DNA of 34,346 nt from Candidatus Burkholderia verschuerenii (GCF_001189365.1 NZ_LFJJ01000037.1:1-34346); one strand, 5' to 3'; counted from the stretch's first letter, positions 25,301 through 32,199 are shown. A program made the numbers and translations. The notes: generated from the sequence alone by a model not told the origin.

Positions 25301-25750
25301 TCAGCCCTCTTTGTGTGCGCGGTCGGCCTCGGCCCGCTCGGTCAGTGCCCTGTCTAACTCCGTGAGGTTGATCCGGTCGAGCGACGAGATAAAGTCATCG
25401 GGCAGGCCCGCGCGGCGCAAGACGTCGCGAGCTTTTCGTAGCACGCGCTCAATGCGCGTGACGTAGATGAATGCAACAACGAGCGAAAGCACGAACGCGC
25501 CCGCGCCGATCGCCTTAGCGACTCCCGGCAGCGGCGACGACCAAGCTGCGCCCGCCGCGTCGCGCTCAATGGTGGCGGCGAACTGTTGCAGGACAAGCAA
25601 TGCAACGGCCCCGAACGCCACGCCTGCCAATACCCACGGATACCGGCGCTGCTTGAACCGGCGCATTGCCAGATACGCGGCCACTTGTTCCTGCTGGCCG
25701 TCGTTGAGTTCGAGCTCGCCCGGCTCTTTGGTGTGTTTGGTTCCCGCCAT
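25301..25750 (-). CDS. two-span membrane protein, unknown
   Basis: The 149-residue product has hydrophobic segments at about residues 40-58 and 80-98, and polar, charged ends. The C-terminal half (RIERVLRKARDVLRRAGLPDDFISSLDRINLTELDRALTERAEADRAH) is likely coiled. ATG 25750 is preferred to 25753. Function unknown. Confidence 0.65.
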   Translation of the reverse strand: MAGTKHTKEPGELELNDGQQEQVAAYLAMRRFKQRRYPWVLAGVAFGAVALLVLQQFAATIERDAAGAAWSSPLPGVAKAIGAGAFVLSLVVAFIYVTRIERVLRKARDVLRRAGLPDDFISSLDRINLTELDRALTERAEADRAHKEG

Positions 25751-25752
25751 CA

Positions 25753-25900
25753 TCAGTCGCCCACTTCGAAATCAGGATCGACAACATACGAGCCGCCTTT
25801 GCCGCAAACGGCGATAGGCTTCTCGCGGAGTGCCTTAAAAAAGGTGCGCGCCGAGATACAGCGCGTCGCCAGAAGGGTAAATGCAGCCCACGCGTAACGC
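25753..25900 (-). pseudogene. small protein gene with homopolymer frameshift
   Basis: ATG 25900 has GGAGG eight bases upstream and opens MRYAWAAFTLLATLYLGAHLF, then stops at 25835. Deleting one T from the T6 run (A6 on the + strand, 25837-25842) continues as KALREKPIAVCGKGGSYVVDPDFEVGD to a stop at 25753-25755, giving a 48-residue membrane-anchored protein that ends next to the following gene. Without the deletion only a 21-residue peptide is made. Confidence 0.5.
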
Positions 25901-25914
25901 ATTGTTATGGCCTC

Positions 25915-26325
25915 CTAATCGGCACATTGCGGTGCTTGAACTTTTGCGAGCGCGTCATCGAGCTCGCGCGCGTTGAGGCTCTTGAACGTCTTGTAACGCC
26001 CAGCCTTGGTCAGCACAATTTCGTCCCATATGCCGAGCGTGTCCCGGTAAATCACGCGATGCTCGCGCAATTCCACGCCATCGCGGGCAATGTCCGAAAG
26101 CACGTTTTCAACGTCATTCGTGACGCTGCGGCCCTCGTCTTGATCGACGATGCAAACGACGTTGCCTCGTAGCTCATAAGTGAAAACGGCACGCGGTCCA
26201 AACAGGCTTTCGGTCATGTTCTTCGCCTCGCGGAGTTTGATATTGATCCGGCACACCGGCCCCACGCCGAACTGTACCGAAACAGGATCGGTGAGGGGCT
26301 TGCCGCAAATGCCGCACGTACACAT
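25915..26325 (-). CDS. zinc-finger-like plasmid protein (DUF6011-like N-terminus)
   Basis: The 136-residue product begins CTCGICGKPLTDPVSVQFGVGPVC. The pattern C-x2-C-G-x-PL followed by GxGPxC resembles the DUF6011 domain of small plasmid and phage proteins, probably metal-binding. The rest (FTYELRGNVVCIVDQDEGRSVTNDVENVLSDIA, VIYRDTLGIWDEIVL) looks like a small alpha-beta domain. It has a good AGGAG site just before ATG 26325. Role unknown. Confidence 0.72.
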   Translation of the reverse strand: MCTCGICGKPLTDPVSVQFGVGPVCRINIKLREAKNMTESLFGPRAVFTYELRGNVVCIVDQDEGRSVTNDVENVLSDIARDGVELREHRVIYRDTLGIWDEIVLTKAGRYKTFKSLNARELDDALAKVQAPQCAD

Positions 26326-26341
26326 GCGTTCCTCCTAGTCG

Positions 26342-26611
26342 CTATTCGCGGACGAGCATCATGCCGTTACCGGCCATCGCGGATAGCAACGTGTCGTAGC
26401 TCCACGAAAGCGCGATTGCACCGATGCCGACACCGGCCAGCAGAAGCCGCGTATGTAGCTCGGAGCCTGACATAAGCAACGTCACCACGAACGCGAGAAG
26501 CGACGCGTAGGAGATGATTTGGAGCGGCAGATGCACCAGCGGACGCAGCCAGAGAAGCGCGAAAAACAGCGCTTTGACCAGGCCGTACAGAAGGCGGGAT
26601 TTCATCTTCAT
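26342..26611 (-). CDS. small polytopic membrane protein
   Basis: The 89-residue product has two to three hydrophobic segments (LVKALFFALLWLRPLV, LPLQIISYASLLAFVVTLLM, LLLAGVGIGAIALSW). ATG 26611 has GAGG six bases upstream; the longer frame overlaps the promoter. It is the first gene of the leftward operon from the 26646-26674 promoter. Not recognised. Confidence 0.68.
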   Translation of the reverse strand: MKMKSRLLYGLVKALFFALLWLRPLVHLPLQIISYASLLAFVVTLLMSGSELHTRLLLAGVGIGAIALSWSYDTLLSAMAGNGMMLVRE

Positions 26612-26645
26612 GCTGCACCTCGGGGCTATTGACCACACATAACCA

Positions 26646-26674
26646 ATTATACCTGTTACAAGCATTAGTAACAA
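26646..26674 (-). promoter_or_regulatory. strong leftward promoter with TGTTAC operator
   Basis: On the - strand TTGTTA (26669-26674) and TATAAT (26646-26651) are 17 bases apart, close to consensus. The inverted repeat TGTTAC-N8-GTAACA spans the -35 and spacer, and a further TGTTACA lies near 26690. The ssb promoter at 34102-34130 has the same structure. The repressor is unknown; a KorA-like protein is plausible. Confidence 0.8.
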
Positions 26675-26759
26675 GTGCTTTTAACCACCTGTTACACTTT
26701 GCCGAACGCCTGTAACCCAAGCCCGACAAGGCTTTCCGCCCGGTACGGCTTCCCCCTTC

Positions 26760-26796
26760 TGCAAGCCAAACTCGGGCCGTTGAACACCTGTTGCGC
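26760..26796. repeat. 37-base block shared with 34228-34264
   Basis: This block matches 34228-34264 at 32 of 37 positions by eye, and both lie upstream of TGTTAC-type promoters (about 86 and 98 bases). It suggests that the whole control region was duplicated, or that this is a conserved protein-binding site. Confidence 0.75.
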
Positions 26797-26838
26797 ATTG
26801 CACCGCGCCTCGTCCAGACGGCGCGATGCGTCTAGCTC

Positions 26839-27255
26839 TTAGCCGTGTGCGCAGGCATACGACAGGCACGCGCGCCACGCATCAAACACGGTGCGCTGTG
26901 GGGCCTGCTGCGGACAATCGCCATTGCTGGCCCGGCGAAAACGCCAGTGCGGTTCAGCTTCGGCGCGGCCTGCGTCGGACGGCACAACCTCCCAACCGTC
27001 CGCGACACATACCGCGATAACCCACGGATACGGCTCGACGTATGCGCGGCACTCGGCGGCGAGAGCGTGCGCAACCTCAACGGCGGCGAGCTCGGTTCGA
27101 TAGCTGTCGTGCTCGATGCTTCGTCCATCGTTCCAGAGCTCGAACACTGTCCAACGTGCCGTGAGGGCGTCGGGGCCGTCGTACTGCGGCGTTGATAGCC
27201 CGTCCACGTCGGCGCACGGAAGAATCTGAAGCGCGGTAATAGCAAGGCATCGCAT
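26839..27255 (-). CDS. small acidic protein, unknown
   Basis: The 138-residue product starts at ATG 27255 after GGGAGGAACG. It has Trp/Glu-rich strands (TARWTVFELWNDGRSIEHDSYRTELAAVEVAHALAAE, PWVIAVCVADGWEVV). No signal peptide or membrane span is present and no family is recognised. It is the last gene of the leftward operon from the 28335 promoter. Confidence 0.65.
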   Translation of the reverse strand: MRCLAITALQILPCADVDGLSTPQYDGPDALTARWTVFELWNDGRSIEHDSYRTELAAVEVAHALAAECRAYVEPYPWVIAVCVADGWEVVPSDAGRAEAEPHWRFRRASNGDCPQQAPQRTVFDAWRACLSYACAHG

Positions 27256-27271
27256 CGTTCCTCCCGTCCGG

Positions 27272-27922
27272 TTAGAAAGAAAAACCAAGCTGGCCGGTAG
27301 CGTCGGCGAACGCTTCGACCGGCTGCGTCGCGAGCTCCGCGAGCCAGGGCCGTTCATCCTCCACGCGTCGCACGCGGTAGTCGTCGCCAACCATGCACAT
27401 GCCGTTGCTCATGTGCTCGGCGAGCATGGCTTCTGCTGCTTGCTTGACCGTTGCGCCGCCTGTCGGCGTGGCGAAGCAAGACCGATAGCCCGTCTGCGAG
27501 ATAAAGGGCCGGTCGAGGTCAACCGCGCGAAACTCGAAATGCGTACTGCGCACGCCGAAACCCTCGCTCACGCTCACAAGTGCCCGCGTACCCTGCACGG
27601 TCGCGACAAACTCGCCCGCTTGGCCCCACTTCGGCGCGGTGCCGTCCGGTGCGCTGCACACCTTCCTTGCGATCACACCGCCCGCGTCCGGGCCTGCCAT
27701 ACAGCCGAAATAGGTCTTGCCGTTGAGCTTCCAGATTGCCGCCTCATAGCGAAGCGCCGCGGCCTCTGCCGCTCCGTCGTCGCACGCCAGTACGGCAGCG
27801 TCTATCGCGTCGATCGCCGCCATTGCCTCGCAAAGAATGCCGCCTCGATCCTCGGGCATCTGCGCTGCGATCTGCTCGGCCTTCGCTTCGCGCTCGTCGC
27901 GTTCATCCTTAATCGTCGTCAT
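27272..27922 (-). CDS. conserved plasmid protein, unknown
   Basis: The 216-residue soluble protein starts at ATG 27922, with GGAG eight bases upstream; a GTG three codons earlier is too close to that site. Notable stretches are KLNGKTYFGCMAG, GEFVATVQGTRALVSVSEGFG and GYRSCFATPTGG. The fold looks like beta-strands after a helical N-terminus. Not recognised. Confidence 0.68.
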   Translation of the reverse strand: MTTIKDERDEREAKAEQIAAQMPEDRGGILCEAMAAIDAIDAAVLACDDGAAEAAALRYEAAIWKLNGKTYFGCMAGPDAGGVIARKVCSAPDGTAPKWGQAGEFVATVQGTRALVSVSEGFGVRSTHFEFRAVDLDRPFISQTGYRSCFATPTGGATVKQAAEAMLAEHMSNGMCMVGDDYRVRRVEDERPWLAELATQPVEAFADATGQLGFSF

Positions 27923-27979
27923 CTTTCGCACTCCTTCCTAATTGGCCCGGCGCTGTTGCAGGCCGGGCCGTGTTAGCCC

Positions 27980-28234
27980 TTAGCGTGCTGCCCGCTCCGC
28001 CATGTCGCGGAAGATTTGCGCGTAAAGCTGATTAGGAAACTCGGCGATGACTTCCAACGCGTCCGTACCGATGCGCCTGCCGATAACGCGATGCGCGGTC
28101 ACGGTGCCGTGCTGCGTGCTGATGGGTGCCTCGTCCTTGAAAAACAGGCTGTAGTGCTTCAAGTCGTCGGCGGATGAGAAGTAGAACAGGACGGGGTTTA
28201 GCGTGTCCATGTTCCGAAAGAAAGGTGCGTTCAT
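27980..28234 (-). CDS. small protein, unknown
   Basis: The 84-residue product is preceded by CTAGCAGGAGTGAC. It has aromatic-rich strands (NPVLFYFSSADDLKHYSLFFKDE) and a helical C-terminus. It is the first gene after the structured leader at 28264-28297. No family recognised. Confidence 0.65.
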   Translation of the reverse strand: MNAPFFRNMDTLNPVLFYFSSADDLKHYSLFFKDEAPISTQHGTVTAHRVIGRRIGTDALEVIAEFPNQLYAQIFRDMAERAAR

Positions 28235-28263
28235 GCTCTGTCACTCCTGCTAGTTGAGGGTCG

Positions 28264-28297
28264 AGCCGGAAGCGGTTGCCGCCGCTTGGTTCCGGCT
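28264..28297 (-). ncRNA. structured 5' leader hairpin, copy 1
   Basis: AGCCGG/CCGGCT and AAGCGG/CCGCTT form a two-part stem with a four-base bulge and a TTGCCG loop (+ strand letters). It lies in the transcribed leader between the 28335 promoter and the gene at 28234. Copy 2 at 30421-30455 keeps the loop and inner stem but has A-T in place of G-C at the second outer pair. Confidence 0.65.
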
Positions 28298-28334
28298 ATC
28301 GCTGCGCCGTACTGCCGTGCGCCTCGATGTATCT

Positions 28335-28373
28335 ATTATCGGCGAACGTCGGCCCAAAGTCAATATCAGTCAA
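28335..28373 (-). promoter_or_regulatory. leftward promoter with TTGACT direct repeat
   Basis: On the - strand, TTGACT (28358-28363) and GATAAT (28335-28340) have a 17-base spacer. A second TTGACT lies exactly 10 bases upstream (28368-28373). The same promoter with the same direct repeat occurs at 30493-30531, and a variant at 29040-29068. The transcript would run through the structured leader into the gene at 28234. Confidence 0.85.
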
Positions 28374-28411
28374 TATTAAATGCTAAATGTATTTACCTGT
28401 GACGGCACATG

Positions 28412-28435
28412 AAAAACGGCCCGCGTGGGGCCGTT
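28412..28435 (-). terminator. terminator of the second korA-like operon
   Basis: On the - strand AACGGCCC-CACGC-GGGCCGTT is a perfect eight-pair stem followed by TTTTC. It lies 18 bases after the gene at 28453 ends and separates it from the next promoter. Confidence 0.88.
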
Positions 28436-28452
28436 CGTGCTTGCGGGTAAGA

Positions 28453-28686
28453 TCACCCTAGCAGGTGTTGCGCGGCAAGCTCCCACGCCTCGCCCTCGGT
28501 GTCGGCAAGGGGGATTTTGCAGACTGGTTCTACAAGGTCAGACGCTGCGAGCGCAGAGACAAACCATTGTCTTTGCACGGCCTCGGTGAGCGGCTGGCCT
28601 TCGCGGTCTGTCTCGTACACGTCGCCCATGCGATGCACTGCAATTCCAAGGTCTAGCAGCGCTTCGTATCTCTCACGATCCAACAT
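28453..28686 (-). CDS. small acidic protein, unknown
   Basis: The 77-residue product starts at ATG 28686 with AAGGAGGG upstream. Its sequence (LDRERYEALLDLGIAVHRMGDVYETDREGQPLTEAVQRQWFVSALAASDLVEPVCKI) is not recognised. It follows the second korA-like gene by 13 bases in a two-gene operon with its own terminator, so it may be a partner of that regulator. Confidence 0.65.
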   Translation of the reverse strand: MLDRERYEALLDLGIAVHRMGDVYETDREGQPLTEAVQRQWFVSALAASDLVEPVCKIPLADTEGEAWELAAQHLLG

Positions 28687-28699
28687 AGCGCGTCCCTCC

Positions 28700-29005
28700 T
28701 TACTTGCCCGCGTCAATGCGGGCCTTCGCGTCTGCTGCCAACTGGCGCACCTGGGCCGCGAGCTCGGGCGGTAGCCATACCTCTACCTGCTCCCAATCTG
28801 CCGGGATTTCGCGCGCGATGGCCTGCACGCTCTTTACGAGCGAGTTAACCCGTTGTTTGGTCAATCCGCTTTCGTTCGCGGCCTCCACCTGTGAAAGCCC
28901 GTCAACGAGCACGCGCCGCGCGACTTCAACGTTACCGACCGTCATTCGTTTAAGGCGCGGCATAAGCGCCTTGAACTCCTTCGCCGTCATTTTTTCTGCT
29001 GCCAT
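28700..29005 (-). CDS. second KorA/TrfB-like repressor
   Basis: The 101-residue product has LTAKEF-type helices, RMTVGNVEVARRVLVDG and a helix-turn-helix, SQVEAANESGLTKQRVNSLVKSV (about residues 38-60), as in IncP KorA/TrfB, with the PADWEQVEVWLPPELAAQVRQL tail. It is about as similar in plan to the KorA at 32988 as to IncP KorA. Start 29005 was chosen to match KorA length; 29017 and 28990 are alternatives. It lies just after the 29040-29068 promoter. Confidence 0.82.
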   Translation of the reverse strand: MAAEKMTAKEFKALMPRLKRMTVGNVEVARRVLVDGLSQVEAANESGLTKQRVNSLVKSVQAIAREIPADWEQVEVWLPPELAAQVRQLAADAKARIDAGK

Positions 29006-29039
29006 GATGGTTCGCATGGTTGATTGTCTGAGGCTCGGA

Positions 29040-29068
29040 ATTATCCGCTTGCGGTCAATACCGGTCAA
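29040..29068 (-). promoter_or_regulatory. promoter of the second korA-like gene
   Basis: On the - strand TTGACC (29063-29068) and GATAAT (29040-29045) have a 17-base spacer. A second TTGACC (29053-29058) lies inside the spacer, 10 bases downstream. At 28335 and 30493 the extra repeat lies upstream of the -35 instead. The change of register could turn an activator arrangement into a repressor one. Confidence 0.8.
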
Positions 29069-29088
29069 CGGCACGGCGCGTGCGCTGC

Positions 29089-29493
29089 TCATTGATCCAC
29101 CTTCGCCATGATTACCGGATGGGTGAGGGTGGCGACACCCTTAAAACGCCAGTAGCGGCCCTGTCGCTTGACGAAAATTGTCGTGACATTGCCCGCGACA
29201 AATTCGCTCCACTTGAACGACTCCCCCCCGTTCCCGCCTCGCCAGTCGAGCGGCGGCAGAATGAACAGCGCGGCGTAATATTCCGCCTCGGTGATTTCCT
29301 CGGGCGTCGTGCTAAGTGCGCGCTCCTGCTGCGCAATAAACGCCGCTTCGTCGTCGATCACGACACCGGGGTAACGCTCGGCAAGCTGCTCAAGCGTTTC
29401 GCGCGTCCAGTTCGTGACGATTCGGCCGTCGTTGAGCTCAAGCGCGTAATCAATCGCGGTCGGCGTGCCGGGGATATAAAAAACCTTGTCCAT
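29089..29493 (-). CDS. small plasmid protein, unknown
   Basis: The 134-residue product starts at ATG 29493 (GGAGCGAACGAC upstream). It has a strand-rich N-terminus (FYIPGTPTAIDYALELNDGRIV) and a C-terminal KRQGRYWRFKGVATLTHPV. Not recognised. It follows the DUF932 gene in the same direction after a hairpin, so it is probably the second gene of that operon. Confidence 0.65.
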   Translation of the reverse strand: MDKVFYIPGTPTAIDYALELNDGRIVTNWTRETLEQLAERYPGVVIDDEAAFIAQQERALSTTPEEITEAEYYAALFILPPLDWRGGNGGESFKWSEFVAGNVTTIFVKRQGRYWRFKGVATLTHPVIMAKVDQ

Positions 29494-29522
29494 GTCGTTC
29501 GCTCCGTGAGTCCCGATGGGAA

Positions 29523-29550
29523 CTACCGGGCGGGTTGCCTCGCCCGGTAG
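29523..29550 (-). other. hairpin between DUF932 gene and next gene
   Basis: CTACCGGGCG and CGCCCGGTAG form a perfect ten-pair stem with an eight-base loop. No T run follows, so it is more likely an RNA-processing or stability element than a terminator. Confidence 0.65.
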
Positions 29551-29559
29551 CCTGCCGCG

Positions 29560-30387
29560 TTACGCGATCAGCTTGCGCATTTCGTCGGCCAGAACCCACA
29601 AAGCACGGTTCAACTTAACGTTTTGGTCGATGCCGGCAACCTCGCGCGTGGTCGTCGGGCGACCGTTCGCGTTGCGGCCACGAAGCCCGCCCTTGGTCAT
29701 GTTCTCCTGCACTCGGTTAAAGGTTGTCCAGAGATCCGGGCGCGCGTCATCCATGCGACGCGGGCGCAGAATCTGCGTTTCGGTGACGGGGGCCGCGACT
29801 TCCTCGGTATCCCACTTGAGTTCAAGCGCTGCGCGAGCGAATGCCGTTTGCTGGCCTTCGGAAAGCGTGAGGGCTTGCATGCCTTCGCGTTGCTCGTCGG
29901 CTACCTCGAAGTTCTTCAAGACGCGGATTGCACCGTCGATCACATCGCCGACTACATCGCCCTTGTGCGGCACGCGCACCTCGCCGACGTTCTTCCCGCA
30001 AACCATGCCGTTTTGGCAGACAAAGCGAAACACGCCCGCCAACATTTGGTATGAGGAAGTGCCGTCGTGGCTGTTTAAAAGAATGATTTCGTTTGCTTCC
30101 TTGCCAATGATTTGGTCGGCATGGCGGAGACGAATCAGATGCTTCGTATGCTCGCGCTTGCCTTCATCGCGCACGCGGGTTTGTGCAACCATGAACGGCT
30201 GAAAGCCTTCGCGGCGCAGGCCGGTCAAGACTTCGATGGTCGGAATGTAGGTGTAACGCGCCGAGCGGCTGTCGTGCGCTTCTTCGGCAAAGATCGAAGG
30301 GGCAACCGTGCGGATTTGGTCATCCGTGAGCGGAACATGCGAACGGAGAACCGGGGCGGTGCGGCCAAACTTGGAAGCGAGTTGCAT
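29560..30387 (-). CDS. DUF932 plasmid protein
   Basis: The 275-residue product matches DUF932 (YfjQ-like) proteins: RTVAPSIFAEEAHDSRSARYTYIPT, GFQPFMVAQTRVRD, HLIRLRHADQI, EIILLNSHDGTSSYQMLAGVFRFVCQNGMV. The family is common on conjugative plasmids and phages but its function is not established. ATG 30387 has AGGAGTCC upstream, and the transcript begins at the 30493 promoter with the second structured leader. Confidence 0.9.
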   Translation of the reverse strand: MQLASKFGRTAPVLRSHVPLTDDQIRTVAPSIFAEEAHDSRSARYTYIPTIEVLTGLRREGFQPFMVAQTRVRDEGKREHTKHLIRLRHADQIIGKEANEIILLNSHDGTSSYQMLAGVFRFVCQNGMVCGKNVGEVRVPHKGDVVGDVIDGAIRVLKNFEVADEQREGMQALTLSEGQQTAFARAALELKWDTEEVAAPVTETQILRPRRMDDARPDLWTTFNRVQENMTKGGLRGRNANGRPTTTREVAGIDQNVKLNRALWVLADEMRKLIA

Positions 30388-30394
30388 GGTAAGG

Positions 30395-30416
30395 ACTCCT
30401 AGCTAGATTGGTGGAA
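30395..30416 (-). repeat. left end of a 22-base inverted repeat
   Basis: Its complement begins TTCCACCAATCTAGC and ends AGGAGT; it matches 31007-31027 in opposite orientation with one base inserted. It includes the ribosome site of the DUF932 gene. The two copies bracket about 590 bases without a gene. Confidence 0.85.
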
Positions 30417-30420
30417 AGTG

Positions 30421-30455
30421 AACCGGGAGCGGTTGCCGCCGCTTGGTTCCCGGTT
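30421..30455 (-). ncRNA. structured 5' leader hairpin, copy 2
   Basis: AACCGGG/CCCGGTT and AGCGG/CCGCT form the same bulged stem as copy 1 (28264-28297), with the same TTGCCG loop. It lies between the 30493 promoter and the DUF932 gene. The change G-C to A-T in the outer stem keeps pairing, which supports selection on RNA or single-strand structure. Confidence 0.65.
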
Positions 30456-30492
30456 ATCGCTGCGCCGTACTGTGTAGCGCCTCGATGTATGT

Positions 30493-30531
30493 ATTATCGG
30501 CGAAACCCGCCTCAAAGTCAATAGCGGTCAA
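30493..30531 (-). promoter_or_regulatory. promoter of the DUF932 operon
   Basis: On the - strand TTGACT (30516-30521) and GATAAT (30493-30498) have a 17-base spacer, with TTGACC 10 bases upstream (30526-30531). It is nearly the same as the 28335 promoter, and the similarity extends through the leader, so the two arose by duplication. Confidence 0.85.
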
Positions 30532-30690
30532 TAGAAAAGAATGAAAATATTTACTCGCCTTCTGGCATCAAAGCTGCTGCTCCGAGCGGCGAGTGTTGGG
30601 AGCGGGACGTGGCTTTTGGCCTAGACGGGCGCGCAAGCGACCGTCTCATTCTCTCGGGAGTGGAGCACGGCTAGGGCGCCTGGTGGCTCT

Positions 30691-30873
30691 GCTCGTCGGG
30701 GTCGGTCGGTCGCGGTAAGCCCGATCTGCTGCACGAACCGGCGCGGTCAAGGGGATCGTGGAATACCGCAGTCCGCGCAGCGGGCGAGGATATGCCGCGA
30801 AAGCCCCTTGACCGGAGAAGCCGGGGCGTGTGGCAGATTTAAGGGCGATAGCGGCCGACCGACCCCGACGAGC
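30691..30873. ncRNA. large stem-loop, possible RNA or single-strand element
   Basis: The outer arms 30691-30713 and 30851-30873 are complementary at 22 of 23 positions. An inner perfect arm pair, CGGTCAAGGGG (30744-30754) and CCCCTTGACCG (30804-30814), is nested in them, and the stretches between are partly complementary. The whole 183 bases can fold into one long imperfect hairpin. It could be an untranslated RNA, a single-strand initiation site, a single-strand promoter or part of a replication origin. Structure is seen; function is not known. Confidence 0.6.
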
Positions 30874-30967
30874 TACCTCGATCACGCGGAACGACCGGCA
30901 AGCCCCGCTAGGGGCGCGCAGCGCCGCTAGGCGCGGAGTAGGGCAGGGGAGGACACCCCGGAAAAGC

Positions 30968-31002
30968 AAAAGCCCGCAGCGCGGCAACGCTACGGGCTTT
31001 TT
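30968..31002 (-). terminator. terminator after korB, possibly bidirectional
   Basis: AAAAGCCCG and CGGGCTTTT form a nine-pair stem extended by AGCG/CGCT after one mismatch. On the - strand TTTTGCTTTT follows, ending the ssb-korA-parA-parB operon; on the + strand five T residues follow. Confidence 0.8.
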
Positions 31003-31006
31003 GGGC

Positions 31007-31027
31007 TTCCACCAATCTAGCAGGAGT
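31007..31027 (+). repeat. right end of the inverted repeat
   Basis: TTCCACCAATCTAGCAGGAGT is the inverted partner of 30395-30416, one base shorter. It continues on the + strand into GAC, giving the CTAGCAGGAGTGAC also found before the gene at 28234, so it looks like a gene leader in reverse orientation with no gene behind it. Confidence 0.85.
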
Positions 31028-31054
31028 GACGGAATAGCTTCCTGACAGTTTAGC

Positions 31055-32197
31055 TTACTCGACTGCTACAGACACGATCTGTTCGATTGTGCCGACCTCG
31101 ATTTCTGTCTCGTGGCCGTCGTCCTCGTACTTGATCCATGCGAGGCCGTGCGTGCTCGGCACTTTCAGCAACAGGCGAGCGGGCCGGCCATCGTGGGTAA
31201 CGTCGATGCCCGCAATCTTCGCCTTCGGCGGCTTGTGCGCCGCCGCGCCTGCGTCGCCGTTCATGCTCGCCGCGCTGCCGTGGCCGTCGTCGCTCTCGTT
31301 CGAGCTCGCCGCGCTGTTGTCGCCCGGTTCCTCCGGATCGTCGTTCGAGCTCGATGCGCTGCCGCTCTCGCTCGGGTACTCATCCAGTCCGCCATTGCCG
31401 CCGATTACGCCCGCCGATCCGCTGACGGTCGGCAATACCGTAGGCGGGCTAGGCGGCGTCGGCGGCTCCTTGAGCTCGGCGATGTACTTGCGTACCTGCG
31501 CCTGCGTGATTTCCTCGTTCTCGTCGCAGAATGCCGCGATTTCTTCGGGAAACTCTTCGTAGGCGCTACCAAGCTGGAGCAGGGCGGTCACGTCCTGCGA
31601 CTTGCCTTCGCGAATCATGGCCGCGACCGGTTCGGGCAACTTCAACAGGCGAAGGTGGTTCGAAACATAGCTCGGCGACATACCAAGGGCTTGCGCAATG
31701 TCTTTCTTGCTCATGCCCTCCTTAACCTTCTCGTCGATCGAATGTGCAATGTCGAGCGGGTCAAGGTCGGCGCGCTGGATGTTTTCAACAAGCGCGTCGA
31801 TGCCGTCGTGGTCGTCGTCGAGCACGGCGGGAATCGTCTCTTTGTTTCCCGCCATGACCGAACCGCGATAGCGGCGCTCGCCGTGGTTGATCTGATAGAA
31901 CCCGTCGAGCTCGGTCGGCGCTGCCAGTCCCTTGCTCTCGTAGTAGAACGGCAAGCCCTTCGCCTCGAAGTGCGTCGCAACTTCTTCGGCACTGACCGCG
32001 TGAACCGAAATAGGCGACTTTACGCGGCGCTCACGAATCGACGCGGCAATGCGCTCCATCTTCTCGGGCGGAAACGTCGTGCGCGGGTTTTTGCCCGGAA
32101 TGATCTTGTCGAGCGGGATTTCGAGCGGCACGCCCTTCGCAGCCTCGCCCGGCTGCTCGTTGAACGTCGCGAGATTACTGAGTGAAGTCAGATCCAT
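31055..32197 (-). CDS. parB: KorB/ParB-family DNA-binding protein
   Basis: The 380-residue product has the ParB N-terminal domain with GERRYRGSVMAG (from residue 106), the Arg-rich patch that contacts CTP or nucleotide. A helix-turn-helix follows, MSKKDIAQALGMSPSYVSNHLRLLKLP (162-188), then an acidic Ser/Gly/Pro-rich linker, then a C-terminal SH3-like module (RLLLKVPSTHGLAWIKYEDDGHETEIEVG) as in IncP KorB. It should take part in partition and repress transfer and maintenance genes at operators. GGAGGG lies before ATG 32197. Confidence 0.92.
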   Translation of the reverse strand: MDLTSLSNLATFNEQPGEAAKGVPLEIPLDKIIPGKNPRTTFPPEKMERIAASIRERRVKSPISVHAVSAEEVATHFEAKGLPFYYESKGLAAPTELDGFYQINHGERRYRGSVMAGNKETIPAVLDDDHDGIDALVENIQRADLDPLDIAHSIDEKVKEGMSKKDIAQALGMSPSYVSNHLRLLKLPEPVAAMIREGKSQDVTALLQLGSAYEEFPEEIAAFCDENEEITQAQVRKYIAELKEPPTPPSPPTVLPTVSGSAGVIGGNGGLDEYPSESGSASSSNDDPEEPGDNSAASSNESDDGHGSAASMNGDAGAAAHKPPKAKIAGIDVTHDGRPARLLLKVPSTHGLAWIKYEDDGHETEIEVGTIEQIVSVAVE

Positions 32198-32199
32198 TC

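Larger units (their letters stand above)
30540..31006. other. gene-free structured region
   Basis: Open frames here are Arg/Ala-rich, lack ribosome sites and overlap inverted repeats, so I call none of them. The stretch contains the large stem-loop at 30691-30873, further GC-rich short repeats at about 30905-30945, and a terminator at 30968-31002. Confidence 0.7.

Noticed and set aside
26612..26838. Replication origin with iterons
   Set aside because: The TGTTAC repeats are few, symmetric and sit on a strong promoter. No Rep gene is visible nearby, so regulation explains them better.
30395..31027. Insertion sequence
   Set aside because: Inverted ends are present but there is no transposase, and I see no target duplication. 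The left end contains a functional ribosome site.
30646..31045. Open frames in the structured gene-free block
   Set aside because: Translations are Arg/Ala/Pro-rich and cross the inverted repeats, and no start has a convincing ribosome site.
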